Below are positions 36,036 to 45,655 of a stretch of DNA of 64,000 nucleotides, piece by piece. Where the stretch lies: assembly GCA_947000775.1 (NCBI GenBank), contig CAMQGK010000008.1:18778501-18842500 (forward strand), in the 5' to 3' direction. This stretch comes from Pterois miles (lineage: Eukaryota; Chordata; Actinopteri; Perciformes; Scorpaenidae). The notes beneath the pieces were generated by a model. The model searched no databases, had not been told where the DNA came from, and saw only the letters and a program-made list of their open reading frames with translations. Position 1 is the stretch's first letter, and every line of letters begins with the position of its first letter. The position numbers and the translations under genes are program-made.

Positions 36036-38269
36036 TTAGGGTTAGGGTTAATAGGGCTAATATACATCCTTATAGTGTATTCGTACAGTAACTTAGATGG
36101 CGGTCAGTGTGCTCCCAGTTTGGAGAAGCAAGCCAGCAGGAAGCGAAGCAGCGTACAGCTGTGGACGCCACGTCAGTTGAGATCAGATGAAGGGGTTAGA
36201 CCAGCAGCTGCTACTGGTTTTGTGAATGGAGTGTGGCGGGGCTGTCTGATGGCTGATTCTAAACACACTGTTTAAACTGATATTGATTTATTCTTTAGAT
36301 GTCTAATAAGTTTTTCTGCTGCTCCCGTCCACAGCCGCTTCACCTCGCAGTCAGACAGCCCTGTCTGACTGAAGCAGTTATATCGCTCTCTTCATAAGCC
36401 ACCAGACTCCATTCACAAAAACAGCAGTTTTAACTCTCAGACCACGGGAGTGCACATTCTACCCCAGTTCAAACAAAATCTCAACTAAACCCTTTCAGTT
36501 ACTCCCCAAAAAGTTGACTCCGCTATTGCTAGCATTCACATTACTCACAACCTGATTGATTAGGTTACCGTGGTAACCTACGTCACTGGAAATGGAAGAA
36601 TTCATCCTGGTTTCATTTTGCAGATCTTATGGAAATAACCCTAACCCTAACCCTATGATACACAGGAACTTTTCAAATCATCATATTAACGCTGAGAAAC
36701 AAAGGTGAAACGTCCGAACATGCCGAACCCTCTTACCTCCTTCTCTGATGAAGTGGTATTTTCACTCCTCCCTCGTGCAGCTGCCCTTCTGCTTCGTGTA
36801 CTCGCAGGACTCTCATCTGAAGTCGAAGCCTGTGCAGAAGTTAGTCTGAAGTCTGTCGTTTTCTCTGGAGCTGATCTTAACGAAGCTCTTGTGGGAGTTT
36901 TAGCCACAGCAGCGCTTTCCGTTTTACCTTCAGCTCTGCTTGGAGTGTCTGGTCTAGTGTCGGGCTTGGCGGGGGCAGATTTACTGGCAGCGGATCGAGT
37001 GGGGGTGCTTCTGAGTTTGTCAGTGGTTGGTTTATCTGCAGAAGTCGGTTTAGCAGGTGTAGTTTTGGCAGGAGAAGTTGGTTTAGCAGGTATAGCTTTA
37101 GCAGCAGGCGTCGGTTTAGAAGTTGGTTGTGTGTTGATCTGTGCTGGTACCTGAGGACACAATGGAACAGAGAAGGTCTATTAGAACCAAGAATCTATCT
37201 CTATAAAGTATTACACAAGTATTCGTTATGTATCAGGGTAAAAATACCAATGACCATGTTCAGCTCCATCGGGGCCGTCTGAATGCATTTAACATAAATG
37301 TCAGTATATGGAGCTCTACAGTCGTAGCGTCGGCCCGTCGGACCACGGAGACGAGAGCGACGGCCGGCCGGACCGCACGTTACCGCCGTACGATGACGTT
37401 TCCCGTCCGTGACGGAGTTAGCGTGCAGCTTTAGCCGTGATGTCTAGCTCTGCTTTTCCAAAGTGTTTCCCTCCTTTACTGGATGTGTAGTGTTTACCAG
37501 GCTGGATTTAACATGGAGAGTGGAGGTGGATCACGCCCCCCCCCCACCCTTTAATATTTATGATGATTAAAGGTTTACATGGAGGGTGGAGGTCGGATCC
37601 ACGCCCACCCTCCACCCTTTAATACTTTCTGAGGTTTGTTCTGGTTGACGGATACGTAACTCAGACTGCCACAATAAAAGCTGTAACTGAAGAGGATATA
37701 TTGATTCTGGCTTTTAAAAAAACTATTTCAAATCCTTAAAAAAAACTGCAATACTGTCAACTGACAGTCATGTGACAGCAACATGTAGAGAGTAAATAAA
37801 CATAAATAATGTACACGATGTCAGATAAGCGTTGAGCTGCATCATGTCTAATACACGTCCTCTAGCTCTGTGATGTTGGGAGACACCCTGTGGACTGGTG
37901 CTGAGGACAGACAGCGTCACTGACTTTGAGTTTACTCCCGACTCCAGGCGTGTTCTGGATCTCCCACATGCCCTCAGCGAAGCCTTTGATGCGGACGCCA
38001 CTGCCGAACTTCATCTTGTTACCGACGTACGGAAGGACGTTTTCCGGAGGGACGTAGCCGCTGAGGGAGGAGGAGGAGGACAGTTACATCACACTTCAAT
38101 CAACAGTGTCCACGGTGACGTGATGTGACCTACGTACATCTGGTGGGTCCCGAAGAAGTAGACCGGGACTCGCTTCTTGTATCCGCTGTCCGACTTACAG
38201 ACCTGAACACACACACACACAAGTATTTCATTAGACGGCACTGCACGGAAATACACAACTTACAGCTTG

Positions 38270-38300
<31 letters not shown>

Positions 38301-38393
38301 TGTGCTCACCCTGGCAGGCCAGTGGGGGAAGCCCTTCATCTTGGCAAACACCAGGTCTCCCTGTTTCAGGGGGTCAGGGGTTTTCCCTGGCAT
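30677..38393 (-). CDS. psip1: PC4/SFRS1-interacting protein (LEDGF/p75-type), expanded linker
   Basis: A chromatin-tethering co-activator: a PWWP domain reads H3K36-methylated nucleosomes and a C-terminal integrase-binding-type domain (IBD) recruits cellular partners. Coding exons: 38393-38310, 38202-38138, 38060-37925, 37150-36737, 35641-34328, 33441-33335, 33255-32151, 31124-31023, 30937-30677, all in phase. Total about 1195 residues against 530 in human p75. PWWP evidence: GDLVFAKMKGFPHWPAR, YFFGTHQ, KGFAEGMWEIQNTPG. IBD evidence: LHRIHGDIRISLKTDN, DISKCLMALDQL, MDKASMLYSRFKNAFLVGEG. The extra length lies in two huge Lys/Glu/Arg-rich exons. HDGFL2 also has PWWP plus IBD, but linkage to ccdc171 and bnc2 supports psip1. 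The 3' end could instead splice at GGAG|GTAAAT just before the stop. Confidence 0.9.
32151..33255 (-). CDS. psip1: psip1 large charged exon before the IBD
   Basis: An exon of 368 codons, nearly all Lys, Glu, Asp, Ser, Thr and Arg, with predicted disorder or single-alpha-helix character. It ends in the first IBD helix (LHRIHGDIRISLKTDNP) and a CCT|gtaaga donor. The acceptor is acttatccag before GAAAAGCGGG. It contains several SGVKAVVGKIV / IGKIVKATSG / KTIMGGM-like uncharged islands. Confidence 0.85.
33335..33441 (-). CDS. psip1: psip1 short basic exon
   Basis: Encodes QQRRLAAKRESLLKSLRGLL and a basic tail. The acceptor is tcatgagcag and the donor TCGCA|gtaaga. It carries a split codon (CA plus G) into the next exon, which confirms phase. 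The acceptor may lie three bases further 5', adding one Gln. Confidence 0.8.
33521..33841. mobile_element. MITE with about 17-bp inverted ends and TTAA flanks
   Basis: The left end TTAAAAGGTACTATATG is the imperfect reverse complement of the right end CATATGGCACCTTTAA, about 320 bp apart, within a psip1 intron. TTAA at both outer edges fits a TTAA target-site duplication as made by piggyBac-type transposases. There is no coding capacity. Family assignment is inference from ends only. Confidence 0.75.
34328..35641 (-). CDS. psip1: psip1 giant charged exon with internal repeats
   Basis: A single open exon of 438 codons between acceptor ttttttttcag and donor GAG|gtaaag. Composition is dominated by Lys, Glu and Arg. 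A block of roughly 100 residues beginning with RRETRSESEGRKRTREKEEQ, then LKAKKDVAEV and GTKRRREEKEEKT, is repeated about three times with divergence, indicating growth by internal duplication. Human p75 has nothing comparable between PWWP and IBD. Long plus-strand open frames opposite it are shadows. Confidence 0.87.
35940..36030. repeat. (CATA)/(TA)/(CA) compound microsatellite
   Basis: Adjacent CATA, TA and CA runs in the psip1 intron between exons 37150-36737 and 35641-34328, followed by a short TTAGGGTTAGGG stretch at about 36038-36051. CCCTAACCCTAACCC recurs at 36640-36653. Confidence 0.9.
36737..37150 (-). CDS. psip1: psip1 Pro/Lys/Thr-rich linker exon
   Basis: 138 codons. The N-terminal half is built of short PAKPTSPAKTTPAKPTS-like repeats; the C-terminal half holds STRSRRAAARGRSE, an AT-hook/NLS-like basic patch. 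The acceptor is tgtcctcag and the donor GAG|gtaaga. It follows the PWWP exons in phase 0. Confidence 0.85.
37260..37688 (+). repeat. Dispersed repeat, copy 2, with internal duplication
   Basis: Near-identical to 11757-12128, sharing the same CG-rich body and 3' end (CAATAAAAGCTGTAACT). It differs by a tandem duplication of the GTTTACATGGAGGGTGGAGG segment (about 37499-37620). It lies in a psip1 intron, antisense to the gene. Confidence 0.8.
37925..38393 (-). CDS. psip1: psip1 PWWP-domain exons
   Basis: Three exons, 38393-38310, 38202-38138 and 38060-37925. The start ATG is at 38393. Residues 12-28 read GDLVFAKMKGFPHWPAR. The loop between PHWPAR and FFGTH is VCKSDSGYKKRVPVY, unlike the DEVPDGAV loop of human p75. 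GYVPPENVLPYVGNK and IKGFAEGMWEIQNTPGVG follow. The last exon's donor (AAA|gtcagt) is weak; read-through would stop after about 20 more codons. Confidence 0.85.
38266..38300. repeat. (GT)n microsatellite in psip1
   Basis: A short GT run in the intron between the first two PWWP exons. Confidence 0.9.
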
Positions 38394-38411
38394 CCTGCTG
38401 CTTCAGAGCTC

Positions 38412-41400
38412 GACCTCAGAGAGACAGACTGAAACACAGAGAGACAGTCTGAAACACAGAGAGACAGACTGAAACACAGAGAGACAGAATGAAACACAGA
38501 GAGACAGTCTGAAACACATAGAGACAGACTGAAACACAGAGAGACAGACTGAAACACAGAGAGACAGTCTGAAACACATAGAGACAGTCTGAAACACAGA
38601 GAGACAGACTGAAACACAGAGAGACAGACTGAAACACATAGAGACAGTCTGAAACACATAGAGACAGTCTGAAACACAGAGAGACAGACTGAAACACAGA
38701 GAGACAGTCTGAAACACAGAGAGACAGACTGAAACACAGAGAGACAGACTGAAACACAGAGAGACAGTCTGAAACACAGAGAGACAGACTGAAACACAGA
38801 GAGACAGTCTGAAACACAGAGAGACAGTCTGAAACACATAGAGACAGTCTGAAACACAGAGAGACAGTCTGAAACACATAGAGACAGTCTGAAACACAGA
38901 GAGACAGTCTGAAACACAGAGAGACAGTCTGAAACACAGAGAGACAGTCTGAAACACAGAGACAGTCTGAAACACATAGAGACAGACTGAAACACATAGA
39001 GACTGAAACAGTCTGAAACACATAGAGACAGACTGAAACACATAGAGACAGTCTGAAACACAGAGAGACAGTCTGAAACACAGAGACAGTCTGAAACACA
39101 TAGAGACAGACTGAAACACATAGAGACTGAAACAGTCTGAAACACATAGAGACAGTCTGAAACACATAGAGACAGTCTGAAACACAGAGACAGTCTGAAA
39201 CACATAGAGACAGACTGAAACACATAGAGACAGTCTGAAACACATAGAGACAGTCTGAAACACATAGAGACTGAAACACATAGAGACAGACTGAAACACA
39301 TAGAGACAGACTGAAACACAGAGAGACAGACTGAAACACAGAGAGACAGTCTGAAACACATAGAGAGTCTGAAACACAGAGAGACAGTCTGAAACACATA
39401 GAGACAGTCTGAAACACATAGAGACAGTCTGAAACACAGAGAGACAGACTGAAACACAGAGGGACAGTCTGAAACACATAGAGACAGTCTGAAACACAGA
39501 GAGACAGTCTGAAACACATAGAGACAGTCTGAAACACATAGAGACAGTCTGAAACACAGAGATACAGACTGAAACACAGAGAGACAGTCTGAAACACAGA
39601 GAGACAGTCTGAAACACAGAGAGACAGACTGAAACACAGAGAGACAGTCTGAAACACATAGAGACAGACTGAAACACAGAGAGACAGTCTGAAACACAGA
39701 GAGACAGTCTGAAACACAGAGAGACAGTCTGAAACACATAGAGACAGACTGAAACACAGAGAGACAGTCTGAAACACATAGAGACAGACTGAAACACATA
39801 GAGACAGACTGAAACACAGAGAGACAGACTGAAACACATAGAGACAGTCTGAAACACATAGAGACAGTCTGAAACACAGAGAGACAGACTGAAACACATA
39901 GAGACAGACTGAAACACATAGAGACAGTCTGAAACACATAGACAGACTGAAACACATAGAGACAGTCTGAAACACAGAGACAGTCTGAAACACAGAGACA
40001 GTCTGAAACACATAGAGACAGTCTGAAACACAGAGAGACTGAAACAGTCTGAAACACATAGAGACAGTCTGAAACACATAGAGACAGTCTGAAACACATA
40101 GAGACTGAAACAGTCTGAAACACATAGAGACAGTCTGAAACACATAGAGACAGTCTGAAACACAGAGACAGTCTGAAACACATAGAGACAGTCTGAAACA
40201 CATAGAGACTGAAACAGTCTGAAACACATAGAGACAGTCTGAAAAAGAGAAGTTGAAAAAGAGATGAAAATAGATGAATAGAGGAAAAATAGAGAGTTGA
40301 AAAATAGGCTGAAAATAGAGAGAGAAAAAGAGAGAAGAGAAAAAGAGAGACAGTGAAACAATAGAGAGTCTGAAACAAGAGAGACAGTCGAAACAATAGA
40401 GACAGTCTGAAACAATAGAGACAGTTGAAAAAGAGAGACAGATGAAACAAGAGGGACAGTCTGAAACAATAGAGAGTTGAACAAGAGAGATCTGAAACAA
40501 TAGAGCATCTGAACACATAGAGGTGAAAGAGTGAAACAGAGAGAGTCTGAAAAGAGAGAAGTCTGAAACAAGAGAGCAGATGAAACAAGAAGAGTCTGAA
40601 CACATAGAGACAGACTGAAACACAGAGAGACAGTCTGAAACACAGAGAGACAGTCTGAAACACAGAGAGACAGTCTGAAACACATAGAGACAGACTGAAA
40701 CACAGAGAGACAGTCTGAAACACATAGAGACAGACTGAAACACATAGAGACAGACTGAAACACAGAGAGACAGACTGAAACACATAGAGACAGTCTGAAA
40801 CACATAGAGACAGTCTGAAACACAGAGAGACAGACTGAAACACATAGAGACAGACTGAAACACATAGAGACAGTCTGAAACACATAGACAGACTGAAACA
40901 CATAGAGACAGTCTGAAACACAGAGACAGTCTGAAACACAGAGACAGTCTGAAACACATAGAGACAGTCTGAAACACAGAGAGACTGAAACAGTCTGAAA
41001 CACATAGAGACAGTCTGAAACACATAGAGACAGTCTGAAACACAGAGACAGTCTGAAACACAGAGACAGTCTGAAACACATAGAGACAGACTGAAACACA
41101 CAGAGACAGTCTGAAACACATAGAGACAGTCTGAAACACATAGAGACTGAAACACATAGAGACAGACTGAAACACATAGAGACAGTCTGAAACACATAGA
41201 GACAGACTGAAACACATAGAGACTGAAACAGTCTGAAACACAGAGAGACAGTCTGAAACACAGAGAGACAGTCTGAAACACAGAGAGACAGACTGAAACA
41301 CAGAGAGACAGTCTGAAACACATAGAGACAGACTGAAACACAGAGATACAGACTGAAACACAGAGAGACAGTCTGAAACACATAGAGACAGTCTGAAACA

Positions 41401-42152
41401 CATAGAGACAGTCTGAAACACAGAGACAGTCTGAAACACATAGAGACAGACTGAAACACATAGAGACAGACTGAAACACATAGAGACAGTCTGAAACACA
41501 TAGAGACAGTCTGAAACACATAGAGACAGACTGAAACACATAGAGACAGACTGAAACACATAGAGACAGTCTGAAACACAGAGAGACAGTCTGAAACACA
41601 TAGAGACTGAAACACATAGAGACAGACTGAAACACATAGAGACAGTCTGAAACACATAGAGACAGACTGAAACACATAGAGACAGTCTGAAACACATAGA
41701 GACAGACTGAAACACATAGAGACTGAAACAGTCTGAAACACAGAGAGACAGTCTGAAACACAGAGAGACAGTCTGAAACACAGAGAGACAGACTGAAACA
41801 CAGAGAGACAGTCTGAAACACATAGAGACAGACTGAAACACAGAGATACAGACTGAAACACAGAGAGACAGACTGAAACACAGAGAGAGTCTGAAACACA
41901 TAGAGACAGACTGAAACACAGAGATACAGACTGAAACACAGAGAGACAGACTGAAACACAGAGAGAGTCTGAAACACATAGAGACAGACTGAAACACATA
42001 GAGACTGAAACAGTCTGAAACACAGAGAGACAGACTGAAACACATAGAGACAGACTGAAACACAGAGAGACAGTCTGAAACACAGAGAGACAGTCTGAAA
42101 CACAGAGAGACAGACTGAAACACAGAGAGACAGTCTGAAACACAGAGATACA
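38412..42152 (-). repeat. 20-bp minisatellite, about 185 copies, acceptor-like, psip1 intron 1
   Basis: Gene-strand unit ACTGTCTCTCTGTGTTTCAG, with A/T and C/A variants. Each copy is a pyrimidine-rich tract ending in TTTCAG, a textbook 3' splice site. The last copy lies about 35 bp 5' of the psip1 ATG and is the likely acceptor for the first coding exon. A 20-bp period leaves all three gene-strand frames open for over 1200 codons, which is artefactual. The patch 40245-40605 is degenerate. Confidence 0.95.
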
Positions 42153-42294
42153 GTGCAATAAAAAGTACATGTACATCTGAAATGTAACGTTAGTGTAGTA
42201 GAAGTACAGTAGTAGTAGACAGTAGAAATACTACATATGTACTAGTTTAGCCAAATTTAGCTAGCTACTGTCCAGAGACGTTACTGCTGAGTAT

Positions 42295-43480
42295 GTCTCG
42301 CTAATTAACATGTTAAAGCTCGTTATGTCCCATTAATTAACAGGTTAAAGCTTGTTATGTCCCATTAATTAACAGGTTAAAGCTCGTTATGTCTCATTAA
42401 TTAACAGATTAAAGCTCGTTATGTCCCATTAATTAACAGGTTAAAGCTCGTTATGTCCCATTAATTAACAGGTTAAAGCTCGTTATGTCCCATTAATTAA
42501 CAGGTTAAAGCTCGTTATGTCCCATTAATTAACAGGTTAAAGCTCGTTATGTCCCATTAATTAACAGATTAAAGTTGTTGCCCGTCTTCCGTTTACGTTT
42601 TACTGGGAGAGTACTGCTTCTGTCAAGTAACATTATGTAGCATTAATTAACATGTTAAAGCTCGTTATGTCCCACTAATTAACAGATTAAAGCTCGTTAA
42701 GCCCAGTCTATCCCGTTTAACGTCCTTTAACTGGGAGAGTAACTGTTATCTGTCACAGTAACATTATATAGCATTAATTAACAGGTTAAAGCTCGTTATG
42801 TCCCATTAATTAACAGGTTAAAGCTCGTTATGTCCCATTAATTAACAGGTTAAAGCTCGTTAAGCCCAGTCTATCCCGTTTAAACGTCCTCTAACTGGGA
42901 GAGTAACTGTTATCTGTCACAGTAACATTATATAGCATTAATTAACAGGTTAAAGCTCGTTATGTCCCACTAATTAACAGATTAAAGCTCGTTATGTCTC
43001 ACTAATTAACAGATTAAAGCTCGTTAAGCCCAGTCTTCCCGTTTACGTCTTTACTGGGAGAGTAACTGTTTCTGTCACAGTAACATTATGTAGCATTTAT
43101 TAACAGGTTAAAGCTCGTTATGTCCCACTAATTAACAGATTAAAGCTCGTTAAGCCCAGTCTATCCCGTTTAAACGTCCTCTAACTGGGAGAGTAACTGT
43201 TATCTGTCACAGTAACATTATGTAGCATTAATTAACAGGTTAAAGCTCGATATGTCCCATTAATTAACAGGTTAAAGCTCGTTGTGTCCCATTAATTAAC
43301 AGATTAAAGCTCGTTAGCCCAGTCTATCCCGTTTAAACGTCCTTTAACTGGGAGAGTAACTGTTATCTGTCACAGTAACATTATGTAGCATTAATTAACA
43401 GGTTAAAGCTCGTTATGTCCCATTAATTAACAGGTTAAAGCTCGTTAAGCCCAGTCTATCCCGTTTAAACGTCCTCTAAC
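42295..43480. repeat. 32-bp TTAATTAA minisatellite with higher-order structure
   Basis: Units of about 32 bp containing CATTAATTAACAGGTTAAAG and CTCGTTATGTCC. They are interrupted at intervals by a longer block with AAGCCCAGTCTATCCCGTTT and ACTGGGAGAGTAACTG, giving a higher-order repeat. The array is in psip1 intron 1, between the 5'UTR exon and the 20-bp array. Confidence 0.93.
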
Positions 43481-43642
43481 AGACAGATGAGCTCAGCAGC
43501 AGCTCCTCTCTGTTTACTACAACATGCTAGCAGTGGAGCTAACCCCAGCTAGCTGGTCGTCATTAACCTCAGCTCCACGTCCTTTCTCCCCGTTAAAGCG
43601 GCCGTTAGCCGGAGCAGCAGCAGCAGCAGCGGGCCTACTTAC

Positions 43643-43752
43643 CGACAACGGAACGCCGGTGTGTAAAACCGGAGATAACCGGCTCGGTGTGTCCTCGGTA
43701 CAACAGGAGGCTTCTTGTTACTAAGCTACCACTGCCTTCTGGTCGCCATGTT
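43643..43752 (-). other. psip1: Likely psip1 5'UTR exon
   Basis: Ends at a strong donor, GTCG|GTAAGTAGG (43643/43642), the only good donor 5' of the array-filled intron. It begins near a YY1-type AACATGGCGACC (43741-43752). The ATG in that motif opens a 7-codon frame that stops at TAG, so translation should start in the next exon. The 5' limit is inferred. Confidence 0.6.
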
Positions 43753-43800
43753 GGCCGAGCGGCTCCAGTCACGTGACGCTCAGCGGATTCCCGCCTGAGG
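43741..43800 (-). promoter_or_regulatory. Candidate psip1 promoter elements
   Basis: A YY1-type motif at 43741-43752 and a palindromic E-box TCACGTGA at 43769-43776, without a TATA box, just upstream of the proposed 5'UTR exon. The SINE and pyrimidine tracts start within 100-200 bp upstream, so the promoter is compact. Confidence 0.5.
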
Positions 43801-43867
43801 TTGGACCGTACCAACACACAGAGACTGTACCATCTTCACACACAGAGACTGTACCATCTTCATCTTC

Positions 43868-43870
43868 TCC

Positions 43871-43903
<33 letters not shown>

Positions 43904-43930
43904 ACTCCTCCTTCTCCTCCACCAACACCA
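43868..43930. repeat. (CTC)n microsatellite
   Basis: An imperfect CTC/CTT tract between the psip1 promoter and the SINE at 43962. Confidence 0.85.
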
Positions 43931-43961
43931 AAAGCCACTGTACCATCTTCATCTTCTTTAG

Positions 43962-44245
43962 GGGCGGCAGTAGCTCAGTCCTTAAGGACTTGGGTTAGGA
44001 TGCAGAGGACGCCGGTTCAAGTCCCCCATGGACCAAGACCAACTGGTTGGAGAGGTGCCAGTTTACCTCTTGGGCACTGCCGAGGCGCCCCTGAGCAAGG
44101 CACCAAACCCCCAAGTGCTCTGGGCGCTTGTCAGGAGCAGCCCCCTCACTCTGACATCTCTCCATTGACATGTATATGTACTGTGTGAACAACAGAGTGT
44201 GAAACTGAATTTCCCCACTGTGGGACTAATAAAGGAATATCTTCT
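43962..44245 (+). mobile_element. tRNA-derived SINE
   Basis: Starts GGGGCGGCAGTAGCTCAGT, has GGTTCAAGTCC at about 44013, a body shared with the minus-strand copy at 24957-25318, and ends CCCCACTGTGGGACTAATAA followed by AGGAATATCTTC. The 3' tail merges into the long TCC/TTC array. Confidence 0.92.
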
Positions 44246-44684
44246 TCTCCTCCTCCTCCTCTTCTACTCCTCCTCCTCTTCTTCTACTCCTCCTCCTCCA
44301 CCAACACCAAAAGCCACTGTACCATCTTCACCTTCTCCTCCTCTTCTACTCCTCCTCCTCTACTCCTCCTCTTCTTCTACTCCTCCTCCTCCTCTACTCC
44401 TCCTCTTCTTCTCTCCTCCTCCTCTTCTACTCCTCCTTTTCTTCTACTCCTCCACCTCTTCTACTCCTCCTGTTCTTCTCCTCCTCCTCTTCTACTCCTC
44501 CACCTGTTCCTCCTCTCCTCCTCCTCTTCTTCTACTCTCCTCCTCCTGTCCTCCTCTTCCTCCTCATCTTCTCCTCCCCCTACTCCTCATACTGTTCCTC
44601 CTCTTCCTCTTCTCCTCCTCCTCCTCTTCTACTCCTCCTCTTCCTCCTCCTCTTCTCCTCCTCCTACTCCTCATCCTGTTCCTT

Positions 44685-44717
<33 letters not shown>

Positions 44718-45508
44718 TACTCCTCTTCCTCTTCTTCTCCTCCTCTTCTACTCCTCTTCCTCTCTCTTCCTCTTCTTCTCCTCCTCCTCCTCCTCTACTC
44801 CTCCTCTTCTTCTCCTCCTCCTCCTCCATCCTGTTCCTACCGCCTCTGTACCTCCTCTTCCTCTCTCCTCCTCCTCCTCCTCTTCTACTCCTCCTCTTCT
44901 CCTCCTCTCTACTCCTCCTCCTCTTCCTCCTCTCCTCCTCCTCCTCTTCTACTCCTCCTCCTCTTCTCTTCTCCTCCTCTTCTACTCCTCCTCCTGTTCC
45001 TCCTCTTCTCCTCCTCTTCCTCCTCTCCTCCTCTTCTCCTCCTCCTCTTCTCCTCCTCCTCTCCTCCTCCTCCTCTTCTCCTCCTCCTCTTCTCCTCCTC
45101 CTACTCCTCATCCTGTTCCTCCTCTCCTCCTCCTCCTCTTCTACTCCTCATCCTGTTCCTCCTCTTCTCCTCCTCTTCCTCCTCTCCTCCTCTTCTCCTC
45201 CTCCTCCTCTTCTCCTCCTCCTCCTCTCCTCCTCCTCCTCTTCTCCTCCTCCTCTTCTCCTCCTCCTACTCCTCCTCCTGTTCCTCCTCTTCTCCTCCTC
45301 TTCCTCCTCTCCTCCTCTTCTCCTCCTCCTCCTCCTCCTCCTCCTCCTCTTCTCCTCCTCCTCTTCTCCTCCTCCTCCTCTTCTCCTCCTCCTCCTCTTC
45401 TCCTCCTCCTACTCCTCCTCCTGTTCCTCCTCTTCTCCTCCTCTTCCTCCTCTCCTCCTCTTCTCCTCCTCCTCCTCCTCCTCCTCCTCCTCCTCCTCCT
45501 CCTCTTCT
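44238..45508. repeat. 1.27-kb (TCC/TTC)n pyrimidine tract at a SINE tail
   Basis: Almost pure plus-strand pyrimidine with irregular CTC, CTT, CTA and TGTTCC variants. It starts exactly at the SINE 3' tail. A 446-codon Ser/Leu/Pro plus-strand frame and Arg/Glu minus-strand frames run through it; neither resembles a protein. Long mirror-symmetric pyrimidine tracts of this kind can form triplex (H-DNA). Confidence 0.95.
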
Positions 45509-45547
45509 TGGTGGATTACCTCCTCGGTTTGCTGTTTAATAAGGCTT

Positions 45548-45655
45548 TTTTTTTTTTTTTTTCTTATTTTTTTTTTTGTATTGCTGTGTCGTGTTTTCCC
45601 CCTGTGGGACTAATAAAGGATATCTTATCTTATCTTATCTTATATTATATACCGT
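45548..45655 (+). mobile_element. LINE/SINE 3' tail remnant
   Basis: Two T-runs, then CCCCCTGTGGGACTAATAAA and TATCTTATCTTATCTTATC, the 3' end shared with the SINEs and LINE of this window. No body is recognisable upstream, apart from the array. Confidence 0.75.

Noticed and set aside
38366..42176. Three overlapping minus-strand open frames of more than 1200 codons (Cys/Val/Ser/Leu repeats).
   Set aside because: All three frames are open because a 20-bp repeat without stops cycles through the frames. There is no family resemblance, and the array is intronic.
44199..45539. 446-codon Ser/Leu/Pro plus-strand frame.
   Set aside because: Pure TCC/TTC microsatellite beginning at a SINE tail; no stop is possible in most of its codons.
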